Under the pieces are notes generated by a model. It had not been told where the DNA came from, searched no databases, and saw nothing but the letters and a program-made list of their open reading frames with translations. A DNA stretch of 64,000 bases from Gnetum montanum (Eukaryota > Streptophyta > Gnetopsida > Gnetales > Gnetaceae): contig MNCI01010462.1 of NCBI GenBank assembly GCA_015680685.1, positions 537,021 to 601,020 on the forward strand. The letters run 5' to 3'. A program made the translations under genes and the position numbers. Below are positions 34,090 to 46,489 of the stretch, piece after piece; the stretch's first letter is position 1; the number at the start of each line of letters is the position of its first letter.

Positions 34090-36620
34090 TTTTCGAAGTA
34101 CCCACATTGAAGCCATGCTAGCTAGTGTGAGTGGGATGATGACCAACATGAATGGAACATCTCGGCATTTTCCAAAATTCTCTTTAAGTAGTTTTCAACT
34201 CTTGATGGATTACATGGTCAACACAGTCAACTATGGAAGGGAATACATCAATTCTGGTATCAATTGCAACATTTGCAAGATTTCATTAAAGCTTGGAGGT
34301 TCCACCCACACAGGAGCAATGCTAACTAGTGTTGATACCCATGAATATGATTTTGGTGGCATCCAAAGAGTCAAGAATGGGTTCCATGATGTTCCCAAGT
34401 TAGCATAGGTCTATAGAAGTTACAATTGGTCACTTTGAAGGTTAAAATTACAAAAACATAGGTTTTATGGTCATACCCCCCAAAGCCATAATGGCTAGCA
34501 TGGATGGAATGGGTTTTCAATGTGGGTGATTCAAATTTGAATTATTGTAAGGTTAAATGGGATCAATCAATAATTGGAGGAAAGGTTTCATAGTTTTAGG
34601 CTTTTGTAGATAAGGTGTGGGGAGATCTGAGGGGTTCTATTCATGCAAAATGATGATGGAGGCTTTACCCACACTAGGGCCATGTTGGTCAGCATGGCTT
34701 AAGAGTGGCTTAGTTTGGGTAGTCTTTATTTTTTGGCTTTCTGGTGCTTTTAGAGGTAGATCAACCATGCTTTCAAGCTTCTAGGACTATAAACAATGAT
34801 TTCTAGGATTTTTTGTCAAAACTAGTCATGTTTGAAGGCTATTCTGGGTAAGGCATTATTATACCCCTTTGAGCCACACTAGTATGGATGAGGAGGCCTA
34901 GTGGATTTCAATGGTCAAAACAATATCAAAAAGCTATCAAGTCAAGGCTATGGGATCCTAGGCTCTATCGATATAGGTTTTTAACTTCTAGGAATGTCAA
35001 TCTACTATCAAAATTATAAGGTAACTTACCCATGCTAGAGCCATGCTTCCCACTAAGGCTTAGGCCTCCTCTAGCATGGATACATTGAGATTTCATGTTT
35101 TGGTAGGTTTTGATAGCAAATTGATCATGCATGTCTACCCCTATGGTTTTTGATGTTAATGAAAAGGGTTTAGGATCAAAATTGGAAATTCCTAACACCT
35201 TTGATGATTTTGGAAGTTGTCCCCCCTAATGTAATGTTCAGTGGTCCTAGCATGGATGATCAAGGGGAAATAGATTTTTATTACTTTTTCTTGATTTTAC
35301 TAGCTCTAATAGCTTCTAGAGGTGCTAGGTTGTACAAGTTGAAGTTTTTATGCATTCATAAGCCTTCCATTTTCTTTCCTTTAGGAATCCACACTAGACA
35401 CACACTATCTAGCATCAATGAGAGTGGTTATTAGCATGGGAGTAATAGTAATCATTGAGAAATAATAAATTTTAGTAATTTTTGAGTATTGGAGTTTCCA
35501 AGAAGGTAAAGAGATCAACACATATTAATTTTGATGTCAATCTTGGTAAAGTTTTGGTATACCCCATACATCCATACTAGGTTAATGCTACCTAGTTTGG
35601 ATTAGGTCCCTCACTAGGGTGGATCTACTTGTGCTCATAGTTTTATAAACTTTTGACAATATTTGATGGGGTTTTAGAGCTATGGGGGTAGCAAGGATCA
35701 TTGAAGAAGATTTGACATTGAAATCGATTGATTTGAGGGTTCCTTAATAGTTTTTTCTCCATCCCCCTTTGAGCCATGCTAGGTAGCATGGTCCTAGCAT
35801 GGATGGAAGGAGGAATGATAGATTTTTTCTATTTTTGGTTAATCTTGTAATGTTTGGTGACTTTAGGAGGCTCTAGTAAGGTTTTGAGAGTACTAGGGCA
35901 TGTTTCAAGGATATGTTTGGCTATGGATGGGGTTATAGGACTTACTCCCAATGTTCCCATGATAGCTAGCATGGGTAAGGGTCTCCTCATAATGGTGAAG
36001 GCTTTAGACAAAGATCAACTCAAACATTATCAATTATCAACTACTAGAGACCATGAAGGGATGTCTATACTATTAGAGTGGGTTTTATGATCATTTAAGC
36101 CTATGAAAAGGCTTTTGTGGTTTACTCCTAGGTCACCCATGCTATACCTACACTAGGAAATGTGGGTAGAGGGTTCACTAGCATGGGGAAAATAGATGAT
36201 GAGCAATTTAATGTGTTTTTTATTAAACTTTGACTATTGAAGACTAGAAATGGGTGTTAAGGTTGAAACTTGACAACTACATGGTTGATTTTTGAGTTTT
36301 AAGGTGATACCTCATTCATCCATGCTCAAGCCATGCTAGGAAACATGGATTGAGCCCCCTTACATGTGGATCCACTAGATTGTAAAGTTTCAGGAACTTT
36401 TTAGGTTTGATAGGGTTTTGGAGTTGCTCCAGATGGCTAGTAGGGTTCCAAGCTATGTGGGCACACATTGAGGTCAAATCAAGGCTTAGTAGTTACCAAA
36501 GAATGGGTATGGATGTTATACCCCCATAAGCAACATTGGGCTAGTGTGGATGAGGCCTAACGTAGCATGGTTGCCCAAAGTAGCATGTTCTATGAAGATG
36601 CTATCACCTCCTAGGATACA
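34090..36620 (+). repeat. Degenerate tandem array, about 14 units of about 185 bp (B)
   Basis: Keyword blocks such as gagccatgctaggtagcatggtcctagcatggatgg recur near 34105, 34310, 34485, 34670, 34860, 35030, 35220, 35390, 35570, 35765, 35945, 36130, 36315 and 36525, spaced 170-210 bp. Each is followed by A+T-rich sequence. The words contain the inverted halves ccatgctag/ctagcatgg. The array lies directly upstream of the opposite-strand gene's first exon. The 122-codon ORF at 34040-34408 is incidental to it. Confidence 0.78.
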
Positions 36621-37182
36621 GGGTTCCACTATATTAATTGTAGCTGCTAAAAATGGCAAGGGGGATAAGGTTCTATGATCATGGGTGATATGAGGCTAGA
36701 ACCCATGTTGGATCAAAGCTACTTAGTGGGGGTGATGGGGGAATAGGGTTAGAGCATATTTGTATGGATTCCAAGGAATCTAGACCTCAACATAGAGGAG
36801 GTTTTTAATCTTGAAACATACTTTGCATGGGAGGTGTGTGGTGGGGCCCATTAAAATTTTAAAAATTTAAATCTTGATGCTAAATCCCACCATTATAGCA
36901 TTGGTTGGACTGCCCTCCTCTATACTACTAGTGCACCATGATTTAAAGTACCTAAAATTTACAATGGAGGTATGCAAGAGGACTCCTAGGTTTAGATGTA
37001 GTTTAATGGTAAATTTGCAAAAAAAATCAAACATAAATCTCATTCTCTCCTATAGTGTATTGCCTAGATTTATTTCATAGATCCCTACCTTAGAGAATCC
37101 CTCAATCCTCAGCATGGATGATCTAGGAATCTGATTACCCACCATTGGAGCTAAGATCCTTTAGATTTTCAAGTTTTCTACA

Positions 37183-40100
37183 ATGTTGGAGGCAAGCATC
37201 ATGAAGAGAAAGGGAGGAAGAAACAAAACCCCAATGTTGAAAGATGCAGATGTAGTGACTAGGGGCATCTCACAGTTTCCATGGCCCATGATAGGATAGA
37301 TTTCATCTAGTATCACCCTAAGGTACACCATTTCCTCTCATTTTCTTTGTGTTTTTGGCCATTTTCTATTGTTTTCTAGTTTAGAATGAGGCCATTTTTT
37401 TAGCTATTGGCTATTGTGTTTATTAAAATTAAATTTTGGAAAAATTCCACCATCTATTTTTTTGTTCTGTATTTGGTTTCAAGGTCACTTGGTCATTTAG
37501 GTCTTAATTTATGGCTATTTTAAATATGGTCTTCATAATTTTTGTGTGTTTTTTTTACTTCTTTTTAGCAAGAAGGAAACCATAATTGTGAATTTTTTGT
37601 TAAGAAAATATCTAAGGTTTTAGGTTTTTAGTGTTAGGTTTTAGATTTCTATTGGGTGTGATTTCATTTAATTTAGAGTTGTAATCAATTTTTAGTAAAA
37701 TGTTTTGGCTATGTTGTATAGTTGTGTTTTTTTTTTTTCATTTTTTTCATGAAAGTTCATGAATTTTTCTAGAGTTGAGAAAATAGTTGGGGTTTTTCAT
37801 GTTTTATAGCTATTTACATGTAGTTATTTCTTTAAAGTTTTCAATAGTCTTTAAATGATTGGATTCGCATTTAAAATAAAGGAGTTTTCTCATGACAACT
37901 TGGTTCATGTGCAGTTTGCTCTAGTTTCTGTAAAAATTTCTAATAATTTTAGCTTTTTATGGCTATGGCTATGTAGTTCATGATCTCAAAATTCTAAATG
38001 CATTGGAATCACTAAATTTGATGTTGTGATTGATTTTTAACAATTTGTTTTGTAAGGCTACATGAACTAGTTTTTCTAAGTTGTAATGGTTTTACCAATT
38101 GAAGATGGGCATCATTGGCATACTATGTGATCTTTCTTGTCAACATCACATGACCTTAGGAATACTTGGAGATTTTAGAGTGTCCTAAACTTGGTTTCAA
38201 GATTATTGAATTTTTTTTACTACAGTAGTGATTTTTCTATGATCATTTCAAGTGCTAAGTGTTGTTGTATAAGTTTGTTTGAACTAAGGCATGGTTTGGA
38301 ATGATGTTTCTAAATTTGGTTACTTATGTAAATATTGTTATGTTTTTAATGTAATTTTTAAAGGTTATGTAGGTCATGAGCACGTGAATTTTCTAAAGGA
38401 AATTTTTGTTTAGACACTAGAGTTTTTATGGTGGCTAGTTTCACCACTAACTATGATGTATATGTAAATTTTCAAAGAAATTCAAAGTGTCAGTTCTATG
38501 CTATGTTTGGTTGAAATTATTATTATTATTAGTTTGGATAATGTTTTGCCTAAGTGCTATGGATATGGTTCTAACATTATGTTTTACTTTTTCTATAGGG
38601 CTTTCCTTAAACCCATCTTGATGATAGTTGAGCTTGTGAAAATATTATGTTGTGTAGTATTTCCAAGCCTAACACTCCCCTTGCTTATTTGATCCTAGAG
38701 CAAGGTATCCTATGGTTCCCACTAGGGTCAAGGGAGTTCCTTGCCTACCTCCTCTAAAACATCAATGTTATTTGTGGTTACACTTGTCTATGCACATGGT
38801 TGGGGTATCAGAGTTCTATGATAGTAAAGATATGCTTGGGGCCCACAAGCTAGCCCAAATTTGAAGCATATTAGAGTATTCTTAGTATGATGCTAATAAT
38901 ACTCTAATGCACATATTGACATACCTTGAAGATGGATCAAAGTGTGATGGGTGTATTTACCCAATTCCCTAAGATTAGACACATAGTGGTTGATCAATTG
39001 AAGGGTGATTTCAAAAAATATAGGTAAAACTTTGACCCATCCTTCAAGAGGTAAGTGGCCACTGAAACAACTCATAGTTGGTGGGTGATCCCAAAATTCC
39101 TTCTAATGCTACATACTATTGTTGAGACCTCCATAGAATGCTTGCCTAGTAGGAAGAAGTGAGGTAAGAAACAAAATGTGAATTTAACTAAGTTAACATT
39201 TTTATGGCTATACAATTTTAGGCTATTTTTGTTCTAATTGTTGTAATGATTTTGATATATTTTTCTTATTGTATCTTATTAATAGATGATTATTTCATTG
39301 CTTAGCTAACAAGCCATTTTTGCTACCTTGTAGGGGCTTCCACCTCTTCTGGCCTTACTTTGATCATTTCAGGATGGATTGTGAAGGTCCTCATCCTGAA
39401 ATTCAATGAGATGGAAGTCATGTAGCACTGGTTAAGGGTGTGGGACCCTAGGAATGTTCAAGCATGCATTTCCCATGATGGCTCACTTAATATTTTCATG
39501 GCACCTACCCCAACCATTCCTACTACTGAGATGATCAATGTTATTAAATCCTTTGACAAAGGGGCCAATAGCTTCATCACTAAGATTTAAGGGATACCAA
39601 TCATCATATCCATTGATGAGGCTACCTTCTATGATCTCTTTGGTGTTTCCACTAAAGGCATGAATGTTGCCATCAAACCAATGAAAGAGGCAGGCCATCA
39701 CAAGGAGGTAGAGGCATGGTTTAGTACATGTTGTGGCAATTCCAAGTTGGCCTTAGATGATTTCCAAGATCCAAACATAAGGAATGTCTATCCCTTATTT
39801 TGATCCCATGCCTTTCCCAAGTGATTATCATAGAAGATGGTGACTATCATTGCGCAAGCATGGAAAGTGATGAGGATCCTTGGGGAAGGTGCTCTGTTTG
39901 ACTAAGTTGCTCATTTGCCAAAGCTTCCTTCTGAGGTTGATAAAGAAGGATACCTTAACTGGCTCAAGGAGGAGACAATTGAATGACATAAAATGGAGTT
40001 TTTCATCAATGAGATTCAAGCTAAAATTTCTTACAAACTCTTTGAAAGAACTCTCACAGTGGCTGAATCTCCTACTCCTTAGGTCTTTATGGTTGTAGGT

Positions 40101-40441
40101 AATGTTTCTATGCCTATAGTGTCATAGGATCCACCCACATGGATAAACATCAATGTGAGCAACATCCTCAATGGCACTAATCTTGGGGATGTGGATTGGC
40201 CCACATGATAGAAGAACAGATCCTTCATTTCTTAGAGGCTAGTCTTCTAGATCTTTCCCTAGAGTTCATCAATCTAGATTTCCTATAGATTTGATATATT
40301 TTTGGTTTTACTTAATTTAGAAATTTTTTTGTTAATTATTGCTTAGCCTTATGTTGTTATGTTCTAGGTACTAGGAGACATTAGTAGCCCTAGTAGTGAG
40401 GGTGGGGATGATCCAACACCTCCTCACCTGTATCCCCCTTA
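37183..40441 (+). pseudogene. Opposite-strand multi-exon gene inside element B
   Basis: This is the counterpart of 14040-19023. Exon 1 (37183-37322) starts MLEAS.MKRKGGRN and ends in a gt donor at 37323, matching C exon 1. Exon 2 starts at 38599 after tttctatag and reads FLKPILMIVELVKIL. Exon 3 (about 38932-39163, MDQSVMGVF) ends in ggtaag. Exon 4 starts at 39334 after accttgtag and includes INVIKSFDKGANSFITKI and FYDLFGVSTKG, then NVYPLF.SHAFPK, and runs to about 40098 or beyond. The last exon (40368-40441) reads VLGDISSPSSEGGDDPTPP. The parts matching A exons 5-7 appear lost. No recognised domain. Stops interrupt exons 1, 3 and 4. Confidence 0.6.
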
Positions 40442-41149
40442 GCATTCTCTAGTTGACCATTTTTAGTTATTTTTGTTGATGGCTACATGATGTTTTATCT
40501 TTATTGGTGTTGATGGCTAGCGTTAGACAAGATTTGGGTTGTATACATTTTCATGGGTGTTGTCTATTATTTGAAAATTTTGCCACATAATGTGGGCATG
40601 GCTATTTATATTGTAAATGTTTTGATTTAGTTTTAAATTTTATTTTTGCCTATATCATTCTAGTCTTATGGCTTTATTATGGTTTTGCATTATAAATGGT
40701 GTTTAAGGCTATGTTAGCTACCTTACCTATAATGTTGTAAAATGTCAAAATGTCTACACAAGAGGGCTACAAGATAACACAAGAATAAGGTGAAATGATG
40801 TTTTCTAGTTTTAGGTCATGGTAGGCCATATGATATGCTAGCTTTAGTCCATGCCAGGTTGTGCATTCTTGCGAATTTTAGGCATTGGAAACCCCATGTT
40901 ATACAAAGAACATATTTTTTTGTCTATTTTATGTTTTAAAATTTTTATTGATTTTCTAGTTTTAATGTTTTATGAGGTTTTTACATTTATATCATTTCTA
41001 TAAAGAAAGAAATAAAAGGCTTTACCAAATAAAATGCAAAAAGAGAAAGACTCCTAGGCTATATGCAAAGGAAAGGTTAACATAAAGCAAACAAAACAAC
41101 ATAAATAGGTAAAAGGAAATCTAGGCTAACAAGATATAGGTACATATGG
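40442..41149 (-). repeat. Spacer with border repeat between the opposite-strand gene and protease (B)
   Basis: No gene. Three copies of the border word (gttttaggtcatggtaggccatatg and variants) lie at 40803-40890, in the place matching 19230-19480 in A. The remainder is A+T-rich. Confidence 0.6.
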
Positions 41150-41763
41150 TTACAAGGTCACAAGGGCATAGGGTGGGAGGATTAGGGGTGTACATGACTT
41201 GTGCAAATGTTTCCTAATGTTTGAGAGATTAGGAAATATGTATGGACTATTTTGCACAATATTATACTCTCCATCCCCTTCACTAATGATGTTAAAGGGA
41301 AGCTCTCCCCATAGCATGTCTCCTATTCCATTGTTGTTGTTTTTAGCCTTCTTCACTCCCTTGGTTTGCTTAACTTGGTGGCTAGGTATTTCCTTCTAAA
41401 ACTCCACTTCAAACCATTATTCTATATCTAAATTGTTAACTATGAGAGGAACTATGTTATCACCATGGATGATAATTTTACCTCCCTCATAATGCAAGTG
41501 AATTTCTTGGTGGATAGGTGAAGATAAGGCTTGTAGTTGAACCAACCAAGATCCTCCACCGATGACGTTGAATCCTAGTGGTTCCTCTACTAAGAAGAAA
41601 TTAGTGGTTGTTGGTAAATGCTTCCCTACCACAAAGTATAAGAAGAGAGACCCCTCAATAGCAACTCATGATCATTAAAGGACCTAAGAGTTGATGTTAT
41701 CGTATGTTGTATTTGTTCTACTAAACAATAAATTATGTTATAATGGATGATGTTTTTTGTAGC
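41150..41763 (-). pseudogene. Protease second half and tail of element B, cut by element D
   Basis: The minus strand has FNVIGGGSWLVQLQALSSPI (41417-41632), matching FNLILGRSWLVKL in D, with LGR changed to GGG. The tail at 41150-41356 has GELPFNII and YNIVQNSPYIFPN, matching A. The first half with the DN motif lies across D at 52363-52532. The frame between 41632 and 41763 is broken. Confidence 0.8.
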
Positions 41764-42110
41764 TAAAACACCATCAAAAATTCATGTTAAAACCTTCATT
41801 TCCCAATTTGACTCAAGGACTCTAGCCATTCCAAAATCCAATTCTATTGGGAAAATCCATTTCTTTCATGAAAATCCATTTTTGTAGGGAAAATCCAATT
41901 TTTTTTGAAAAAACCATTTCTATTGGGAAAATCCAATTCCATTGGAAAAACCTAATTCCATTCAGTGGATAAACTACTTTTTCCTATTTTTACCACTTAG
42001 CAGTAGTTTTCCATTACTTTTCCATATTTAGTCATCTACGTTAGTGGACTATCCTACTTATTATGTTTTTACTAAAAATAGTAAAAAGTCTAAAACTACA
42101 TTTTCATCAT
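41764..42110 (+). repeat. 5' LTR remnant of element D, with a 19-bp minisatellite
   Basis: The first 60 bases match the 3' LTR start at 50810 (aaaaattcatgtt, ttcatttccca); later a ttttcc-rich part matches about 51300, and a tttactaaaaatagtaaaaa word matches 51430. It is far shorter than the 1553-bp 3' LTR, so most of it is deleted. At 41827-41965 about seven units of roughly 19 bp (ggaaaatccaattccatt) form an array with small inverted repeats (ttggaaaaatccaa-like). The right limit is approximate. Confidence 0.6.
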
Positions 42111-42179
42111 GTCTTTTAGCGGATCAAACATCTTACCCATTAACCTAATAAATATGCATCAAACCAAGATGTATTTTAT

Positions 42180-44935
42180 GTTTATGATTCAAAAGAACCT
42201 GTGGTCATTGAACAAAGGCAATCACTTAGACAAAGAGGCAAAATCCTAGATTCTATAGTTATCAACAAGGAGTTCTACAACCTCTTCTATGCTAAGATAC
42301 AAGCTAGACTCTTAATATCATGCTTTGAATCTTATACTAAGCATCAATTCAAAATCATACATTGGGATGGAAAATAATACATTCCATCCTCTTATGACCA
42401 AATCCCCCTAATATACTTTTATAAACAATTGCTCATACAAGTCATAGAGGTTGATGCATTTAGTGAGGAAATTAATTTAGAGGATCTTCAAGAAGAGGAT
42501 GATGAGTTTGAGGCAGAATAATAGCTAGACACATTTATTGGAAGTCTTTTCTAATCCTTGGCTTCCTAAAAAATTGAACCCAACTCCACATCTCTCACCT
42601 CATCAATAGGATAAGTTACTAGATCCAACTCTTCTCTTGTCTATCCTACCATGTTTTGGTTCCCATCAATCATCATCACATGCTATACACAACTTGTGTC
42701 TTACTCTACTTCCTTATTCTAATCAATTTCCTTTACAATGAAACCTCACTCCATCCACTTAGACTTGGTGATGTCTACCTCACCATATCCCTTTTTCATG
42801 CTAGTGGAATCCTCATTTGGGCCCCAAGCAACACAAGCCCCTCATACTCCTTTCATTCCCTTCACACAATAAGTTCCAACACAAACATCCTTTTCACTAT
42901 TTAGCCCACCCATGAGCATCATAACCTAGCCTCTTCCTTCCATACCACAATCCATCATAAGGACACAAGCCTCTTAATTAACATTAGAGTAATTCTTGCA
43001 AGTACTACATCCCATAGGGATGCCCCAAGGCTTAGATCAAGCCTTTCAGACAATCCAAGATGTTACCAAAGAGCTATGGAATCTTAAGACCAATATAAAT
43101 TAGATAGTCAAGGTTGTATATTTCTACCAAAGTGATTTGAAAAGCCCTATAGTGCCTCAAATAGCCTTGGCCATAGGCTTTAATATTCAAAACATTACCA
43201 AATACAATCGTAAAGGGGATTCCAATGGACATTTAATCATCTTCTACTCTAAGTTTCTATTTTTACAAGCTTGGTCACATAGGATACTATGTATTTTTTC
43301 CATGTCACTCAAGTGTAAGGCTCTAAATTGGTACTAAATCTTTCCTAGAGGATAAATTGCTTCCCTTGATTACTTGATTAACCAATTTGTAAACCATTTA
43401 GATACAACTTAATGTTAGATGCCACATTGGATCAACTAATGAAAATAAAGTAGGGGCCATTTGAACTGGTCAAAAGGTTCATTCAAAGGTGGAATTCAAT
43501 GCTTAACGAGATTCCAGAGCCTATTTCTATAACTAACCTCCTAACCACCTACAAGGGAGTAGAAAATGACTTTGTTAAGTTAACACCTTACTATATAGAA
43601 CCCAAATCACTAAGCTAAGCCTTCTCACAAACTAGGAACATCGAGGAGGTAGCTAAGGCAAGTAACAATCTAGCTCATATGGCCTACAAAAAAACAACAT
43701 GCAAGAAGCAATAGGAATAAAACCAAGCAAGAACATACAATTGTGGTTGTAGTAGCAAAAGACTCAAGATAAGGAGAGAGGAAGGGATCACCATCATGAA
43801 ACACATCTTTCAACTCATCATAACCATTCACTTCCTATGTTCCAAATCAACCTGGACTAAGCTTTGAGTAGAAATATAAGTCTAAGTATGCAAGGTTACC
43901 TTTAAAGCCCTTTGAGTTATTAGAATAGCTACTTAAAGATGACCATATACATCATAAGAAACTATTTAAAGAGGCTCATAAGACGCATGATAATCTTTAT
44001 TACATAGCTATAGACCCAACAATAGCTACCAAAGATCATTCTAAGCAACTAAAAATACTTCAAACTAGATAGGTGTTTCCATTATCATCAAATGGCTGGT
44101 CATAACACTAATTTTTTATTAGAATTAAAGGATGACCTCCAAAAGATGATTAACTTTGAAAATTTGGTGTTGGATGAGCCCAATTCTCCAAGTGCCAATA
44201 ATAACTCTTACATTGTACCCTCATTCACATATACTAAATAGTTTAACCCTCCTAGGAAACCATTTTTCATCAAAGTATCATCGCATCCCTAAAGTGAAAA
44301 ACCTAGAGAGCCATTTATCACATGGGTACCACATTCTCTAGCCCCTAAGAAACCTTTCATCATATATTCCCCAACCTTCGCTTCAATATCACAATGTAAT
44401 CAATGAGTTGATAATCCTCTAAAGCCTAGGGAACCCTTTAATATCTGGGTTCTTCCACCTTCAACATGTAAGACCAAAATTACTCATGAGCAAAGCACAT
44501 CTATAGTGGCCTACAACTTAGAGGTTAGCAAGAAACTATCATTCCAATGATGACAAAACTAACCTATCACGACATTAACAACAAAGGCCACTAAAGATGG
44601 CCAACAAAAAAAGGCATTAAAACAAGTTGTATCAGGGCCAACTACTCCAATGGATAAAGGGCCCAGAGCATATGAATTGAAACCTAAGCCATGAACTCTA
44701 GGAAGGATGGAGGAGGTTAAAACTACTATGGCTGAAATATTACATGCCAAGGGAAGTAGCTTTATTATAACAATGAAACAAGCCAAAAAATCACTTATGT
44801 AAAGGAACACATTGTTGAATTTGTATGACTTGGTCATGACATATCCTACATATAGGGATGCACTAGCCCAAGTGTTAACCTCTATTCTTATGAATAGAGA
44901 TACAACTTTCATGATAGTGAAGTGAAAATTAATTC
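42180..44935 (+). pseudogene. gag of element D
   Basis: The N-terminal part (42180-42500) has SIVINKEFYNLFYAKIQARL and a following acidic EEDDEFEAE. The capsid-like domain (43150-43420) has ITKYNRKGDSNGHLIIFYSK and CKALNWY. A zinc-knuckle-like YHQMAGHNTNFLLELKDDLQ (near 44080-44145) follows, and the C-terminal part near 44810-44910 has LYDLVMTYPTYRDALAQVL. The domain order is as in plant Ty3/gypsy Gag. Many stops. The 117-codon minus-strand ORF at 44559-44912 is a shadow of this gene. Confidence 0.8.
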
Positions 44936-44949
44936 TTGAAATGGGGAAG

Positions 44950-45590
44950 TGTTATCTACTCCTCTCCTTATTACTATACATGTTAGTAGATACAAAGTTC
45001 AATATGTTCATGTGGATGATGGGACTGGCATGAACATGATATCATTTTCCATTATTTACAAGGTAGGCCTAGTTGAGAACATCCAAGAGACCAGTTCCTC
45101 AATACTCAAGTCATTTAATGAATTATGAGTAGTAGTGTGAAATTCCATCTCCTTAGATTTTGTATCTAGTCAAAAATTTCCCATATCCACCAACTTCATA
45201 GTAGTTGAAGAGATAGTTAGTTTCAACTTAATCCTAGGAAGGTCATGGTTAGTGAAGCTTTGGGCAATTTCATCTCCTATACACCAAGAGATCCATTTTC
45301 TATACAAGAAAGGAAAAATTATAATCTATGCGGACAATGTGTTAGTACCGTTATTTAAATATTCTAACATCAATTGAGGTTTAGAGGTGGAGTTTCAAGA
45401 GAAAAATCCTGACATTTAGACTATGGACATCATTAATGAGAATAACTATAATGTTAGAAACAACAACTCTATGATGCTAAATGATCAATGAAAGTACCTA
45501 CTAATTTCCATGTTGAACAAGATAGATGGTAAGCACAACATTGTGCAAAGGGGGATACTTGATCTATCAAAGGTCAAGCAACAAGTTCAC
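44950..45590 (+). pseudogene. Aspartic protease and tail of element D
   Basis: VQYVHVDDGTGMNM near 45005 holds the catalytic Asp (DDGTG), the only protease in the window with an acceptable DxG box. FNLILGRSWLVKLWAISSPI near 45215-45270 is the conserved second half, then IHQEIHFLYKKGKIIIYADN. The tail near 45530 (HNIVQRGILDL) matches A and B. At least two stops. The DTG-like box means D was copied from a competent parent. Confidence 0.82.
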
Positions 45591-45599
45591 AATAAATAC

Positions 45600-46489
45600 C
45601 TCACCACTTCTTTTTTTAGTGATCATTTGCTTACTTTTACAACATTGTATCATGCTTCATGATTACTTTTAGCCTTATATGCTATTTCAGGAACATCCCA
45701 TATTTACTAGGCAAGTATGGATCGTCATCCACTTAGAACTAAAACTAACAACCGTATGGCCTACTAAGGACTAAAACTGGCAACCCTATGACCTACCATA
45801 ACCTTAAATTTTCAAGCATTGTATGGCCAACCATGGTCTTAAATTGGAAAATATTTTCAGCCTATTTACAACTTAGTTTGAATCTTTATAGCATACAAAT
45901 AATTGTTCACAATAGAAAATACTAAAATGACCATTGAAAACTAAAAATATAAAAATGGTTGTTTACAATCAAAATAGTGAAAATGAATATTTATAGCTAA
46001 AAGTAGGAAAATGATAGTTTATAGCTAAAAATAGGAAAATGATAGTTTATATCCAAAAATAAGAAAATGATAAAGTAGAACTAAAAATATGAAAATGATG
46101 GTATGAAACTAAAATTTTAGTTTTCATTCCATACATAGAATAACTTCAAAACATAATCCAAGTTCACAACGCAAAATTCCACAAGGTTGAATAACAACAT
46201 TGAAACTAGAAGAAACATCCATGGAAAATTGCTAATAAAAAAATTTTAAAAACATTTAATTTGATCCAAACCACTTCTAGACCCTTTCTAACATCTTAGC
46301 CTATCCTCAAGATCATGGGACAATGATGGAAAAAAATATTTGGACTTTCAACAATGTTCATCTTCATAGGGATAAAACGTTAACAGCTTAATTAAATTTA
46401 ATGATTCCATAACCATTGGAATCATAAAAGCATGAGATACAAACTCATGTTAAGAAAACATAAAAAATCCTAACTATTATTTCAGAAAA
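45600..46489 (+). repeat. Border repeat, 28-bp tandem repeat and intron remnant (D)
   Basis: No gene. Border-repeat copies (tatggcctactaaggactaaaactgg and variants) lie at 45735-45860, on the strand opposite to those in A and B, as expected for a plus-strand element. At 45960-46110 four to five units of about 28 bp (gtttatagctaaaaataggaaaatgata) follow. From 46200 words such as tttaatgattccataaccattggaatca match intron 1 of the opposite-strand gene in C and B, reversed. Confidence 0.55.

Noticed and set aside
34040-34408. 122-codon plus-strand ORF
   Set aside because: Lies over the first units of the 185-bp array; its composition follows the repeat and no similar ORF occurs in the matching part of C.
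38515-38532. Short TTA microsatellite
   Set aside because: Only a few units inside a decayed intron; not informative.
44559-44912. 117-codon minus-strand ORF
   Set aside because: Shadow of the plus-strand gag of element D, whose Gag-like words are clear in this interval.
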